Assembly (NCBI RefSeq): GCF_900564155.1
Contig: NZ_LS999839.1
Span: 5,143,097 to 5,207,096 of the forward strand
Source of the DNA: Pedobacter schmidteae
GTDB lineage: Bacteria > Bacteroidota > Bacteroidia > Sphingobacteriales > Sphingobacteriaceae
Reading direction: 5' to 3'
DNA length: 64,000 nucleotides
The notes beneath the pieces are model-generated. The model saw only the letters and a program-made list of their open reading frames with translations, did not search any database and was not told where the DNA came from. This document shows, piece by piece, positions 1-9,508 of this stretch; the stretch's first letter is position 1; every line of letters starts with the position of its first letter. A program made the position numbers and the translations under genes.

Positions 1-741
1 CTCTGGCAAAATATTAGGTTCGCCATTAAAGATATTACCATCGGGCATATACGCACAGGTCATAGCCCTCCTATATCCGCAGCTCATATTTGCCCCAGCT
101 CCATGTATGGTCAACCCGTTGTGGAAGGAACAACTTCCGGCCTTCATGCTTGCAGAAACTGAAGCAACCTGTGCAAATTGCGGGTAAGCTTCAAAGATAC
201 CGTCCATATTTTTTCCTATTCCCTTATTTTCGAAGGTTGTTTGTTTAAATGATGCAGGGATAAAGTACAGACATCCATTTTCTAATGTGGCGTCATCCAG
301 CGCTACCCATATTGATAAAGCTCTTCTGTCGGAAAAAGACCAGAATGGTGTATCCAGGTGCCAGGATGTTGGGTTTGCCCAGGGACGTTTAAATAATGCC
401 TGGTCGTGCCATATCCTGATCCCACTGGCGCCCGAAAGCTGCGCAGCCATTTTACCAATCCGTTCATCCAGCATAATCTCTTTCACCTTATCATTGGTTT
501 GCCAAAGGTTTAGCAGCTGATCAAACACCTTTGAGAAATATTCCGAGTCTTTATTAATGCCATCATCCATACCTGTTTTAGCGTCCTTGCCAGGCATTTT
601 TATCCCATTTCTGTCTCTTACCGCTTCTGTAACGGCCTCCCGCCATTGGGCTAATTCTTCCGCAGACAAAAAATCCTCGATTACAATAAATCCGTTAGAC
701 TGAAAAAACTGAATCTGTTCTGTACTTAATTCACATTTCAT
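1..741 (-). CDS. PhyH-family (phytanoyl-CoA dioxygenase-like) Fe(II)/2-oxoglutarate oxygenase, C-terminus cut by window edge
   Basis: The frame is open from an ATG at 741 to the window edge (247 codons). It shows the PhyH cupin pattern: the iron-binding H-x-D is in SWHLDTPFW (H128, D130), and the distal histidine with the 2-oxoglutarate-binding arginine is in TIHGAGANMSCGYRRA (H213, R224/R225). Family members hydroxylate small metabolites, lipids or sugar-like compounds using O2 and 2-oxoglutarate. There is no signal peptide, so it is probably cytoplasmic. It lies 62 nt downstream of the NagB-like gene on the same strand and is probably the next gene of the permease-SusCD-NagA-NagB operon. 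That suggests a substrate derived from the imported amino sugar, but this is inference. The family call is firm; the substrate is unknown. Confidence 0.85.
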   Translation of the reverse strand, partial: MKCELSTEQIQFFQSNGFIVIEDFLSAEELAQWREAVTEAVRDRNGIKMPGKDAKTGMDDGINKDSEYFSKVFDQLLNLWQTNDKVKEIMLDERIGKMAAQLSGASGIRIWHDQALFKRPWANPTSWHLDTPFWSFSDRRALSIWVALDDATLENGCLYFIPASFKQTTFENKGIGKNMDGIFEAYPQFAQVASVSASMKAGSCSFHNGLTIHGAGANMSCGYRRAMTCAYMPDGNIFNGEPNILPE

Positions 742-803
742 GTTGGTGGCTCATTTAGGTTTAAACTTAAAATTCTGGAGGTATTAGAATTTTTCTGATG
801 TTA

Positions 804-1574
804 TTAAAATATCTGGTTAATAATTTGCGTACTGCTTTGATCGTCCAAAAACAACACCGCATTTTTGTGATTCCTTAAATGTGTAGAAGGAAATTTATTG
901 CTGATTTCTTCATTTAAGGTATGATAAACCGCCTGAGCCTTTTTATCGCCCGGCACTGTACAAAAAGCATACGGCGCTTTAAGTAGCGCAGGCAAAGTCA
1001 GCGTTAAAGCATGTGTTGGCACCTCGCCTATCTCATTAAAACAGCCATCATTTACCTGTTGAATACGGCATTGTTCATCCAGATCAACCCGTTTCACAAA
1101 ATAAGGATCATCAATATCCGCTACATGAGGGTCATTAAATGCCAGATGCGTATTTTCTCCAATACCCAAGCATACAATATCTGTTTCATACTTGTTTAGC
1201 AAGTCTGTATAACGTAAACACTCTGCTTCATCATCAGCCTCATTTCCATTGATATAATTTACCGTACGGAAAGGAACCAAATCAAATAAGCGCGCTTTCA
1301 GAAAGTTGCCAAATCCTTGCGGAGCATCGGAAGGCAGATTTACATATTCGTCCATATGGAAAGCATTCAGCTTCGACCACTTGATGTCTTTTTTGACCAA
1401 TGCCTCAAAAAACTCATTTTGCGATGGTGCCGCCCCAAATATGATGTTAACGAAGGGCTGTTTATTCAACAGCTTGTTTATTCTGTCACTAACAGCCTCG
1501 GCCACCGCCTCTCCCATCAGGGCTCTACTGTCAAAAACCTTAACAGTCAAATTGTCTTTTATAAATTCTTTCAT
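804..1574 (-). CDS. nagB: Glucosamine-6-phosphate deaminase/isomerase family protein (NagB-like, copy 1)
   Basis: The predicted cytoplasmic enzyme would convert an amino-sugar 6-phosphate to fructose 6-phosphate and ammonia. The ATG at 1574 (MKEFIKDN) is preferred over an in-frame upstream start at 1613: it lies 2 nt after the NagA stop and has an AGAAG box upstream. The length of 256 aa is normal for the family. FHMDEY carries the aspartate equivalent to E. coli D72. The active-site loop reads GIGENTHLAFNDP where E. coli has GVGNDGHIAFNEP, so D141 is replaced by Asn and E148 by Asp while H143 is kept. The same changes occur in the second copy at 48443-49201. The family assignment is safe; the substrate could be a different amino-sugar phosphate. 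Confidence 0.88.
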   Translation of the reverse strand: MKEFIKDNLTVKVFDSRALMGEAVAEAVSDRINKLLNKQPFVNIIFGAAPSQNEFFEALVKKDIKWSKLNAFHMDEYVNLPSDAPQGFGNFLKARLFDLVPFRTVNYINGNEADDEAECLRYTDLLNKYETDIVCLGIGENTHLAFNDPHVADIDDPYFVKRVDLDEQCRIQQVNDGCFNEIGEVPTHALTLTLPALLKAPYAFCTVPGDKKAQAVYHTLNEEISNKFPSTHLRNHKNAVLFLDDQSSTQIINQIF

Positions 1575-1576
1575 TT

Positions 1577-2785
1577 TTAATCTTCTATTTCTTGCATAAA
1601 ATCTGCTGAACAATAGCTTACTTTTCCATTGATGATGGTCATTTTAATATTGATGTTGTCGTCAAAAATTAAAACGTCAGCATCTTTACCCTCGGTAAGT
1701 GTCCCCTTCCTGTCTTCAATCCCCATAATCCTGGCCGGGGTTCTTGACATCATCCTAACTGCCTCCACCAATGGAATATCAGCCATTTTAACCATCGTCC
1801 TTACCAGTCGGTCTGTAGTCGCTACGCTTCCGGCAAAAGAAGACCTGTCGGCCATTATTGCTACTCCATTTTCGATAGTCACTTTCATCCCGGTATCTTT
1901 GTTTCCGAGAATACTATCCCCTTCCGGCATTCCCGCTCCCCGCATGGCATCTGTAATTAATGCAATCCGATCGGGTCCTTTTATTTTATATACCAGTTTC
2001 AATAATGGCGGCGGCAAATGAATGCCATCAGCTATAATCTCTACGTCCATGGCATCAATTAAAAAAGCACTTTCGATTACACCCGCATAACGATAAGTAT
2101 CCCGCCTGGTTACACCCGACATCGCCGAATAAAGGTGTGTTGCCAGCGTATATCCATTTTCTACCGCTTCTAAAACTTCTTCGTAAATAGCGTCGGTATG
2201 GGCAACAGCTGCAATAATCCCATGCGACTTTAGGTATTTCCCCATTTCAATGGCTCCTGGCAATTCGGGTGCAACACTCCAACGTTTAATGACATCACCA
2301 TAAGCAATCACTTCTTTATACTCTTCGATATCAGGGTTTCTGATATATCTGACATCTTGTGCTCCACTCTGGCTAAGTGCAAAGTATGGTCCTTCTAAAT
2401 GCAGACCTATAAACTGTGCCCCTTTGGTATTTTTCTTATCCGCTGATTTATAAAGTTCTATTGCTTTTAATAAATCTGCTTTTGCACAGGTAAGCGTAGT
2501 TGGTGTAATGGCAGTTGTTCCATAAATAGCGTGGATTTCTGCTATTTTCAGATAAGCTTCTTCGGTCGCATCCATGAAGTCATGCCCACCTCCACCATGA
2601 ATATGGATATCTATAAAGCCCGGAGAAACATAGTTTCCCTTTGCATCGATCACATGGTAATCCGGTGCTTCAATATCTACCTCACTTATTGATTCTATTT
2701 TATTACCATTGATGAATAGCGTACCATTTTTAATGATGCGATAAGGTGTGATGATAAGTCCGTTAATTATTTTAACTTTTTTCAT
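1577..2785 (-). CDS. nagA: N-acetylglucosamine-6-phosphate deacetylase (copy 1)
   Basis: This 402-aa amidohydrolase removes acetate from an N-acetyl-hexosamine 6-phosphate in the cytoplasm and feeds the adjacent NagB. Visible motifs in order are the H-x-H metal pair in DIHIHGGGG (H61, H63), HLEGPYF (H129, E131), VAHTDA (H196), LATHLYSAM (H217) and the catalytic aspartate in ALITDAM (D279). The H-x-H pair resembles the Bacillus-type enzyme rather than E. coli NagA, which has Q-x-N there. It is 2 nt from nagB, so the two are translated as a unit. A gap of 112 nt separates it from the upstream SusD gene. A close paralog is at 49207-50436. Confidence 0.95.
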   Translation of the reverse strand: MKKVKIINGLIITPYRIIKNGTLFINGNKIESISEVDIEAPDYHVIDAKGNYVSPGFIDIHIHGGGGHDFMDATEEAYLKIAEIHAIYGTTAITPTTLTCAKADLLKAIELYKSADKKNTKGAQFIGLHLEGPYFALSQSGAQDVRYIRNPDIEEYKEVIAYGDVIKRWSVAPELPGAIEMGKYLKSHGIIAAVAHTDAIYEEVLEAVENGYTLATHLYSAMSGVTRRDTYRYAGVIESAFLIDAMDVEIIADGIHLPPPLLKLVYKIKGPDRIALITDAMRGAGMPEGDSILGNKDTGMKVTIENGVAIMADRSSFAGSVATTDRLVRTMVKMADIPLVEAVRMMSRTPARIMGIEDRKGTLTEGKDADVLIFDDNINIKMTIINGKVSYCSADFMQEIED

Positions 2786-2853
2786 TGGATTCTGATACTG
2801 GCCATTAAAGCAGCATTTATATTAAAAGATGTAGTAGTGTTAATTAAAATGGC

Positions 2854-2883
2854 TGTCGGGAATGACAACGTACCTTCCGGACA
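2854..2883 (-). terminator. Imperfect hairpin between SusD and nagA
   Basis: Inverted repeat of 9 bp with one mismatch (TGTCGGGAA / TTCCGGACA) and a 12-nt loop, followed in the direction of transcription by a T-rich stretch (GCCATTTTAATTAA). It could be a weak terminator or an attenuator that lowers nagAB expression relative to susCD. It would need RNA data. Confidence 0.4.
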
Positions 2884-2897
2884 ACCACTTTCAAATA

Positions 2898-4487
2898 TTA
2901 ATTATAGCCAACATTCTGGCCCAGTTTTGCATCCTTATTCAGGTCAATCTCCGTTTGTGGAATAGGCAATAGGACATTATACGGTTGAATGGTTGTATTT
3001 TCCTTAATGTTTAAGCGTTTTACCCTATCCAGTAAGGTACCGGTTCTCACCAAAGTCATTCTTCTGTTTTCCTCACCAATCAGTTCCCTTACACGCTCGT
3101 CTAAAATAAAGTTCAACGTAATATCGCCTGCAGAAACCTGCGCTGCATTAGCCCTGGTTCTTAATTTATTGATACTGATTGCTGCATCACCAGGCCTGTT
3201 TTGTTTAAACTGCGCTTCGGCCAACAGCAAGTAAGTTTCACCTAAACGCATCATAATTAAATCTTTATAGGATCCATTTCCGGTGGGATCTGTAGCGATA
3301 AAATGATTCCATTTCGTAGTGTAAGGGACAATACTCCATAAGGTATCAGCCGGAGTTGGGACTACTTTTTTTCCGAACAGCGCTGGCTTACTTGGATCAT
3401 TGTAGTAAAAGTCGCGGCGAAGATTGTATTTGGAATTGCGCATATCATTAGGCCCCGACCCTGTATAGGCACTTTTGATCACCCATGGACTTAAACGCAA
3501 ACGGCCAATACCACGTCCACCTAGTGAATCAGCAACCAGCATTCCCGAAACGTTACCATAAAACGGCACCCAAACTCTGCGGTGCTGATCAAAATTCGTT
3601 GCACCACCCGGAATATTGAATTCCAGTTCCTGCACCCAAATGGCCTCGGTATTTCCCTGACGGCGACGTTGATTGCCGTAAATAAACATATCGGCAAAAG
3701 GATCACCTGGCTCAGTTTTTTTAATCCCGTATCTGGCATCTACTAACTTGAAGTTACCGGCAATTACCGCCAGACATTGTTGTTCCGCTAAATCATTTTT
3801 TCCTTGTCTCAGGTACACTTCTGCAAACAATTGTGAAGCTGCTTCTTTACTGATGCGGCCCGGTTTAGAGACCTGATCTATAGCAGGTAAATTAACCGTA
3901 GCATACAAAAGATCATCATTGATAAATTTGTCCAGATCGGCTACGCTGGCACGGGTAAAATCTGTTTTAGGTTCATCATACGGACGATCGAGTAGCGGAA
4001 CTTCTCCCCATAAAGTAACAAGGAAATTATAAGCGTAAGCTCTGAAAAAACGGGCCTCTGCCGTATATAGTTTACGTTGCGCATCAGTTAGTGTTGCTGT
4101 AGGGTCTGCTGTACCTCGCAGAATTTGATTGGCATTGGTAATCACTCTGTAAGACCAGGTCCAGTAGTATAGCGCTGATGGATCTACAGGCAAAAGCCTT
4201 GAATAATCATGATAAGGAATCAATTCAGGATTTTCCTGCCCACTAATTGCCACATCCGTTCCTACCTGAAAAATAGCGAGTAGCGACTGGTGGGGAGTCT
4301 GCATCGTATATTGCTCCCTGACAGTTGCCTGCAGGCCTGCAATTCCGGCCTCTAAACCAGCAACATTTTTAAAACTCGTAGACGACGAATAGCTAGAGTC
4401 AGATTTTTCATCTAAAAAACTTTTACTACAGGAAATTAAGCCAACGCTTGCAATAAATATGAATGATAAAAGAATATGCTTTTTCAT
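2898..4487 (-). CDS. SusD/RagB-family nutrient-binding lipoprotein
   Basis: Cell-surface glycan-binding lid of a SusCD importer, 529 aa. The signal peptide ends in a lipobox, VGLISC, with the acylated cysteine at residue 20. The early segment KSFLDEKSDSSYSSSTSF and the C-terminal pattern LRTRANAAQ...ILDERVRELIGEENRR are typical SusD features. It is 17 nt downstream of the SusC gene, so the pair is co-transcribed. Neighbours NagA, NagB and a FucP-type permease point to an N-acetylated amino sugar or an oligosaccharide of it as cargo, which is inference from context. Confidence 0.95.
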   Translation of the reverse strand: MKKHILLSFIFIASVGLISCSKSFLDEKSDSSYSSSTSFKNVAGLEAGIAGLQATVREQYTMQTPHQSLLAIFQVGTDVAISGQENPELIPYHDYSRLLPVDPSALYYWTWSYRVITNANQILRGTADPTATLTDAQRKLYTAEARFFRAYAYNFLVTLWGEVPLLDRPYDEPKTDFTRASVADLDKFINDDLLYATVNLPAIDQVSKPGRISKEAASQLFAEVYLRQGKNDLAEQQCLAVIAGNFKLVDARYGIKKTEPGDPFADMFIYGNQRRRQGNTEAIWVQELEFNIPGGATNFDQHRRVWVPFYGNVSGMLVADSLGGRGIGRLRLSPWVIKSAYTGSGPNDMRNSKYNLRRDFYYNDPSKPALFGKKVVPTPADTLWSIVPYTTKWNHFIATDPTGNGSYKDLIMMRLGETYLLLAEAQFKQNRPGDAAISINKLRTRANAAQVSAGDITLNFILDERVRELIGEENRRMTLVRTGTLLDRVKRLNIKENTTIQPYNVLLPIPQTEIDLNKDAKLGQNVGYN

Positions 4488-4504
4488 AATTTTATTTTTA
4501 AAGA

Positions 4505-7500
4505 TTAACGTAATGTTATGTTTAAACCAACTACAACGCTAGTCACTAATGGGTATACGCCGTAAGCTAGTGGTTGATTGGCTGGCCCGGCCTGTCTCTC
4601 TACGCCATTTACACTCAACTCAGGATCTGTTCCAATCCAATTGGTAAAGGTGTGCAGGTTACGACCGCTCGCAAATACCGACAAACTGCCTAATTTCAAT
4701 TGCTCTGCAGCTTTATTAGATAGATTATAGCTCAGCGTAATGTCTTTTATTCTCACATAATTTTGTTTTGATGGATAAGCGTACAAGCGCGGATTCGAAT
4801 AAGTTAAAGAAGGGGCGCTGTTGTTATAGTTTGTTGGTGTCCAATAGCTAAGTTCTCTTGGTATATTTACACGACCACCATAAGTTTGCAGGTTTAGTAT
4901 CGGATTATTGATCAGCGATCCCTGTGCGGTTTGAACGAAAATACTCAAACCAAAATTTTTGTATTTAAAATTATTGATCATACCACCTGTCCATTTAGGC
5001 AAGCTGGTTCCCAGGTAAGTTTTATCCGCTTCCGTAATTTTTTTATCACCGTTAAGATCTGCAAACTTTAAGTCGCCCGGCTTCGCTGTCGGGTCAACAT
5101 TTGAAGGGTCTTCGCCTGTTTGCCAAACGCCATCTAACTTATAGTCGTAGATGGCAAACAATGATTTACCAATAAACCACTTGTTACCGATATCATCTAA
5201 GTTATCGCCATACAAGGACACAATTTTGTTTCTGCTGGCCGAAAAGTTGAAGTTTGTAGACCAGGTAAAATTATCCTTTTTAATATTTACCGTATTTAAA
5301 GTGAATTCTATCCCTCTATTCGCTACTTTACCTAAGTTGTCAAAGATGCTCGGAAAGCCGATAATGGCAGGCAGCCTCCGTCTCAATAAAACATCTTTAG
5401 TTTCAGTTTTATAAACCTCTACAGTACCCGAAATCCTGCTGTCAAATAAAGAGAAGTCAACCGCTAAATTCGTTCCGGTAGTACTTTCCCAGTTTAGTTT
5501 ACTATTCCCCAAAACTCCGTTAACTAATAAAGAGCTGGACACCAATCCTGTAGTGGTTACACCATTGTAGATATATTTGGTAACCCCTTGCGTGGTAATC
5601 GTCTGATAAGCACTGATCGCCTGATTTCCAGACTTTCCGTATGAAGCTCTCAACTTGATATTATCTATCTGCGATACATTTTTTAAAAACGACTCGTTAG
5701 AAATATTCCAGCCTAAAGCAATAGAAGGAAAGACTCCATACTTACTTGTTGCTGATCCGAAAGCCGAAAATCCATCCCTTCTTACAGTAGCTGTCAATAA
5801 ATACTTGCTTTTATAAGCATAATTTAAACGGCCCATTTGAGAAACCATAGCTTCTCTGGAATAGACTGAACTAGGCACCACTGCACCTGCAGCACCAATG
5901 TTATTGAAGGATAAATCATCATTTACAAATGTGGTTCCTTTAACATATAACCTCGAGAGTACTTTACTTTGTGCACCATACAATGCGGTTACATCAAAAT
6001 GATGGTCATTCCAATCTTTATTATATGAAAGTATGTGTTCTAATAACCAGCCTTCAGTTTCTTCTTTTTGTATTTCTGCAGTTCCGGAAAAAGTATCACC
6101 TGCATCGGGGCCGGTATAAGTGTCATCCCTGGTAGGCTGGAAAGTATAATTTCCATTAAACCTATATTTTAGTCCTGGAATAAAAGCCGGCTTAACTTCG
6201 GCGTAAAAAGTTCCGTTCAGGTTTTTGTCACGATTGTTTACATCCCGGTTTAAACCCAATAATGGATTTCTGAAAAGGGTCTCACCAAACATTGGAAAAA
6301 TTGTATAATCTCCATTTTCTTCACGTATGCGGCCGTAAGGACTCATCTGCAAGGCACTACTGTAACTTACCGTTCCCCCATCCGAATTGCTATTGGCGAA
6401 AAATAACGAAGTACCTGCCGTTAACCACGAGGTAACTGTTGCATCCAGATTGGAGCGCACTGAGGCACGGGTAAATTGATAGCCCTTTAATACCCCCTTT
6501 TGTTTCTGATAAGCACCCGACACAAAGTATTTAACCTTCTCTGTCCCCCCTGAGATGCTCAGGTTATGATCCTGAATACTGCCCGACTGAGAGATTTCTT
6601 TCAACCAATCGACTGTAGTACCGGCATTATAATTGGCAATTTCATATTGATTGGGTACAGGCGGATTGGCAACCGGTCGGTTACTTTGTCTTAAAAATTC
6701 TAAATATTTCTCAGCATACTCCGGTCCACTCAATGGATGTAAATTTTTGTTCTGGTACTCAGGTCCCCCATAAACACTGTATCTAATGGTAGGCTCTCCT
6801 GTTTTTCCTCTTTTGGTAGTGATTAAGATGACGCCGCTTGACCCACGGGTACCATAAATAGCCACCGCCGATGCATCCTTAAGAATCTCAATGGAGGCAA
6901 TGTCATTAGGGTTAATATCATTCATAGAGCCACCTAAATTGCTAAAAGGAACTCCATCAATAACTGTCAGTGGTCCGGTACCTGCATTGATAGAGTTTAC
7001 CCCCCTAACCAATACCGATGGCGAACTGCCCGGTACAGATGAGGGCGAGGAAACGTTTAATCCCGCTGTGGTACCTTGAATGGCAGACAATACGTTTGTA
7101 ACCGGCAAACCGGCTAATCTTTCTTTTGGCACCGATGTTACCGATCCGGTGATGTCTGAACGTTTTTGTGTACCGTATCCCACAACAACTACCTCGTTCA
7201 TCTGATATTTATTAACATCGATTAACATGGTCACATTGATCACCGTTTTACTGTTCACCACAACATTTTGCGAGGCATAGCCTATATAAGTAAAAACCAA
7301 TGTAGCCCCCTCAGTTGTGCTGATCTGGAATTCACCCGAAGCATTAGTTTTGGCATGAATGTTCTTGTCTTTAACAGTAACGGTAACGCCTGCCAGGGCT
7401 TCCCCTGCTTCGCTTTTTACTGTTCCTTTAATGACAATATCCTTGGCGTAAAAAGCTCCGGTTGTCGGGCTTTTTACTTTTGAATTGATTTCAATGTTGT

Positions 7501-7648
7501 TGTTTGTTTTCCTAACAAATTTCTCCGTAGCAGCATTCAGACCAGAAGACAGGAATAATGCCGAAGCACATAATAAGGTATGCTTTGCCTTAAAAACTTT
7601 GCAAAAGTTGGGAAATGAAGAATTGCTTAATAATAGTTGTTTTTTCAT
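4505..7648 (-). CDS. SusC/RagA-family TonB-dependent outer-membrane transporter
   Basis: Outer-membrane channel of 1047 aa, a normal SusC length. A signal peptide of about 40 aa is followed by a carboxypeptidase-regulatory-like domain (roughly residues 72-155, IKGTVKSEAGEALAGVTV). A TonB-box-like stretch (EVVVVGYGTQKRSDITGSV) comes next, then the plug (LPVTNVLSAIQGTTAGLNV, VIDGVPF, IEILKDASAVAIYGTRGSSG), then the 22-strand barrel ending in an aromatic-poor NITLR terminus. There is no STN domain, so it is not expected to signal through FecR. Its promoter is probably the operator-controlled one upstream of the permease, although a 186-nt gap with a hairpin separates the two genes. Confidence 0.96.
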   Translation of the reverse strand: MKKQLLLSNSSFPNFCKVFKAKHTLLCASALFLSSGLNAATEKFVRKTNNNIEINSKVKSPTTGAFYAKDIVIKGTVKSEAGEALAGVTVTVKDKNIHAKTNASGEFQISTTEGATLVFTYIGYASQNVVVNSKTVINVTMLIDVNKYQMNEVVVVGYGTQKRSDITGSVTSVPKERLAGLPVTNVLSAIQGTTAGLNVSSPSSVPGSSPSVLVRGVNSINAGTGPLTVIDGVPFSNLGGSMNDINPNDIASIEILKDASAVAIYGTRGSSGVILITTKRGKTGEPTIRYSVYGGPEYQNKNLHPLSGPEYAEKYLEFLRQSNRPVANPPVPNQYEIANYNAGTTVDWLKEISQSGSIQDHNLSISGGTEKVKYFVSGAYQKQKGVLKGYQFTRASVRSNLDATVTSWLTAGTSLFFANSNSDGGTVSYSSALQMSPYGRIREENGDYTIFPMFGETLFRNPLLGLNRDVNNRDKNLNGTFYAEVKPAFIPGLKYRFNGNYTFQPTRDDTYTGPDAGDTFSGTAEIQKEETEGWLLEHILSYNKDWNDHHFDVTALYGAQSKVLSRLYVKGTTFVNDDLSFNNIGAAGAVVPSSVYSREAMVSQMGRLNYAYKSKYLLTATVRRDGFSAFGSATSKYGVFPSIALGWNISNESFLKNVSQIDNIKLRASYGKSGNQAISAYQTITTQGVTKYIYNGVTTTGLVSSSLLVNGVLGNSKLNWESTTGTNLAVDFSLFDSRISGTVEVYKTETKDVLLRRRLPAIIGFPSIFDNLGKVANRGIEFTLNTVNIKKDNFTWSTNFNFSASRNKIVSLYGDNLDDIGNKWFIGKSLFAIYDYKLDGVWQTGEDPSNVDPTAKPGDLKFADLNGDKKITEADKTYLGTSLPKWTGGMINNFKYKNFGLSIFVQTAQGSLINNPILNLQTYGGRVNIPRELSYWTPTNYNNSAPSLTYSNPRLYAYPSKQNYVRIKDITLSYNLSNKAAEQLKLGSLSVFASGRNLHTFTNWIGTDPELSVNGVERQAGPANQPLAYGVYPLVTSVVVGLNITLR

Positions 7649-7677
7649 TCTCGTGAGTTAAAATTTTGAATAATCTG

Positions 7678-7696
7678 CAGGAATTCAATATTCCTG
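7678..7696 (-). other. Short perfect hairpin in the susC leader
   Basis: CAGGAAT-TCAAT-ATTCCTG, a perfect 7-bp stem with a 5-nt loop, located about 30 nt upstream of the SusC start codon in the 186-nt gap after the permease gene. It could affect susC translation or mRNA processing. No T-tract follows, so a terminator is unlikely. Confidence 0.35.
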
Positions 7697-7834
7697 ACTT
7701 AACATTTAACGATTGAATAAAAGATGCCCTGGGCTAGTTTCATCTTAAGCTAATTTTAATGTGGTTCCATGTTCATATCATGTTTGGTTTATGGTTTGGC
7801 TATATTTGGTTCAACGGGGATATTATTTTTTGAG

Positions 7835-9199
7835 CTATTGGCTGACCTTACTGATCAACTCTGAATCGGGTATGTTTTCTTTTTTAAATGCTGGCAGCCA
7901 TCGTTTGATAAGATGACCGTAGAAGGCATAAAACACCAGGTACAAGTAACAAGGGAATAGAATCCAGTAAGCACTTCTTACATCAAATAAGTCGGCTACA
8001 TGACCATATATAAGCGGAAAAATAGCGCTTCCGCAAAGTGCCATAATCAGCGTAGAGGCCCCTACTTTTGTAAACCGGCCCAGATTTTTTAAAGCCACGG
8101 GCCAGATGCCGGCCCATACCAGTGAGTTGGCCAATCCGAGCATAACGATAAACCAGATAGAAATATCAATCGTATGTCCCAGGATGGTGTAGGTACCGGA
8201 GCTATAAATAATTAAAAGCGTTAAAATGAGTCCTAAAAGTGTACAAATGCGCAGTACATTTACCTGTGAGATGTATTTAGGAATCAGAATAATCCCCAAA
8301 CCATAACCTCTTATGGTAGTCAGCAAGGTATAGGAAGGAAAAACTTTGGCTTCCATAATGGGCATCCCCATGGCAGCCGCGTAACCAATTATGGTGTCTA
8401 TGGCAATCACCTGTGTACCTACATGAAAAAATATCGCTAAAACCCCCAGTATCAGGTATGGAAAATCAAACAGGTTCTTCTTATCCGCGTTTAAGGTCGA
8501 CAACTCTTCGTTCTCCTGCTCGGTATCAATCTCGGGCAAAGGAGAAAAACGGATCAATATGCCGAGTACAACTAACACGGTGCCCAACACACTATACGGT
8601 AGAATTACCCTTCTGATCAGCTCATCTAAAACTGCGCTTCTTTCAACGGGTCCCATTGAAGGTAATTGTGTTAACATTTCATTGTCAGCTACCTTAAATA
8701 TTACGGAAGCAAATACCAGAGGTGCCAAAATCCCGGCACCTTTGTTACATATCCCCATAAAACTAATACGTTTTGCAGCTTGCTCACCAGGCCCCAGAAT
8801 AGTTATATAAGGATTAGCCGCGGTTTGCAATATGGCCAGACCAGATCCTATGGTGAACAAACCCAACAGAAACACTTCGTATGTTCTGCTCAGTGCGGCG
8901 GGTACAAATATAAATACCCCAAGCGCCATCATCCATAAGCCATACATGATCCCTTTTTTGAATCCTACCCGCTTCAACAGATAAGAAGAAGGTAAAGACA
9001 TAATGAAATAGGAAATGTAAAAAGCAAAAGCGACCAGGTAAGACTGGAAATTACTTAGTTCGCAAGCTATTTTAAAGTACGGGATTAAAATTGCATTGAT
9101 CCAGGTAATAAAACCGAACACAAAAAACAAGCCGCCCAAAATAAACATAGAAATTAATGTTTCCCTGGAACTAAGTGAATTTACCTTTATTGATACCAT
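7835..9199 (-). CDS. MFS sugar permease, FucP/NagP type (copy 1)
   Basis: Inner-membrane sugar:proton symporter of about 454 aa with 12 predicted helices. It shows the FucP-family signature segments FGFITWINAILIPYFK, SFQSYLVAFAFYISYF, SLPSSYLLKRVGFKKG and the ANPYITILGP loop. The ATG at 9199 (MVSIKVNS) is preferred to an in-frame TTG 24 nt upstream because an AGAAGAAAA box sits directly before it. It is first in the operon permease-SusC-SusD-NagA-NagB-PhyH. NagP-type permeases of this family import N-acetylglucosamine in other Bacteroidota and gamma-proteobacteria; the exact sugar here is inferred. The paralog at 51954-53288 is highly similar over its whole length. Confidence 0.92.
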   Translation of the reverse strand: MVSIKVNSLSSRETLISMFILGGLFFVFGFITWINAILIPYFKIACELSNFQSYLVAFAFYISYFIMSLPSSYLLKRVGFKKGIMYGLWMMALGVFIFVPAALSRTYEVFLLGLFTIGSGLAILQTAANPYITILGPGEQAAKRISFMGICNKGAGILAPLVFASVIFKVADNEMLTQLPSMGPVERSAVLDELIRRVILPYSVLGTVLVVLGILIRFSPLPEIDTEQENEELSTLNADKKNLFDFPYLILGVLAIFFHVGTQVIAIDTIIGYAAAMGMPIMEAKVFPSYTLLTTIRGYGLGIILIPKYISQVNVLRICTLLGLILTLLIIYSSGTYTILGHTIDISIWFIVMLGLANSLVWAGIWPVALKNLGRFTKVGASTLIMALCGSAIFPLIYGHVADLFDVRSAYWILFPCYLYLVFYAFYGHLIKRWLPAFKKENIPDSELISKVSQ

Positions 9200-9254
9200 A
9201 TATTTTCTTCTATTTAACAACAAAAACTAAACAACTCATTATCAACGCTATTTA

Positions 9255-9278
9255 ATTTACGTGAGCGCACACGTAAAT
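9255..9278. promoter_or_regulatory. Palindromic LacI-type operator candidate, site 1
   Basis: Perfect 9-bp arms around a 6-bp core; the inner 20 bp are TTACGTGAGCGCACACGTAA with the central CG at 9266-9267. It lies about 56 bp upstream of the permease start and shares the GTGnnCGyACmCG core with sites 2-4. LacI-family operators typically have a central CG. Apart from this site, site 2 and the promoter boxes, I see nothing further in the 309-bp gap 9200-9508. Confidence 0.7.
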
Positions 9279-9355
9279 CAGTCAAAAAAAATAGCTCTAA
9301 TTATTACTCATAATTAAGGCTCTTCACACCTCCCTGGTTATTGTCCCTTCGCTTC

Positions 9356-9379
9356 ATTTTCGTGAGCGTACACGAATAT
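9356..9379. promoter_or_regulatory. Palindromic LacI-type operator candidate, site 2
   Basis: Core TTCGTGAGCGTACACGAA, perfect 6-bp arms, central CG at 9367-9368, 101 bp (near ten helical turns) from the centre of site 1. It overlaps the putative -7 box of the permease operon, so binding would block RNA polymerase. Confidence 0.7.
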
Positions 9380-9401
9380 AGAATATTTTTATTCAAACCA
9401 A
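9373..9401 (-). promoter_or_regulatory. Candidate promoter of the permease-SusCD-NagAB operon
   Basis: On the minus strand a TTG (9399-9401) is followed after 18 nt by TATATTCG (9373-9380), a 7/8 match to the Bacteroidota -7 box TAnnTTTG. The last bases of the box are the first bases of operator site 2. The same arrangement recurs at 55818-55849. Confidence 0.5.
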
Positions 9402-9508
9402 CTTATTTTTATTATTTTTTTCAATAATAATATCTTCCACACAAGTGATTATTAACAATTCACCTAAAATGTTTTACCGGTGAATCCTGCTGATCATGTT
9501 TAATTCAA

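Noticed and set aside
7741..7815. TATATTTG box on the plus strand in the susC leader (about 7801-7808), considered as a second antisense-RNA promoter
   Set aside because: No plus-strand terminator with a T-tract follows, and the -33 spacing is wrong.
9200..9223. TTG start extending the permease by 8 codons
   Set aside because: The ATG at 9199 has a good AGAAGAAAA box directly upstream, which the TTG would place inside the coding region.
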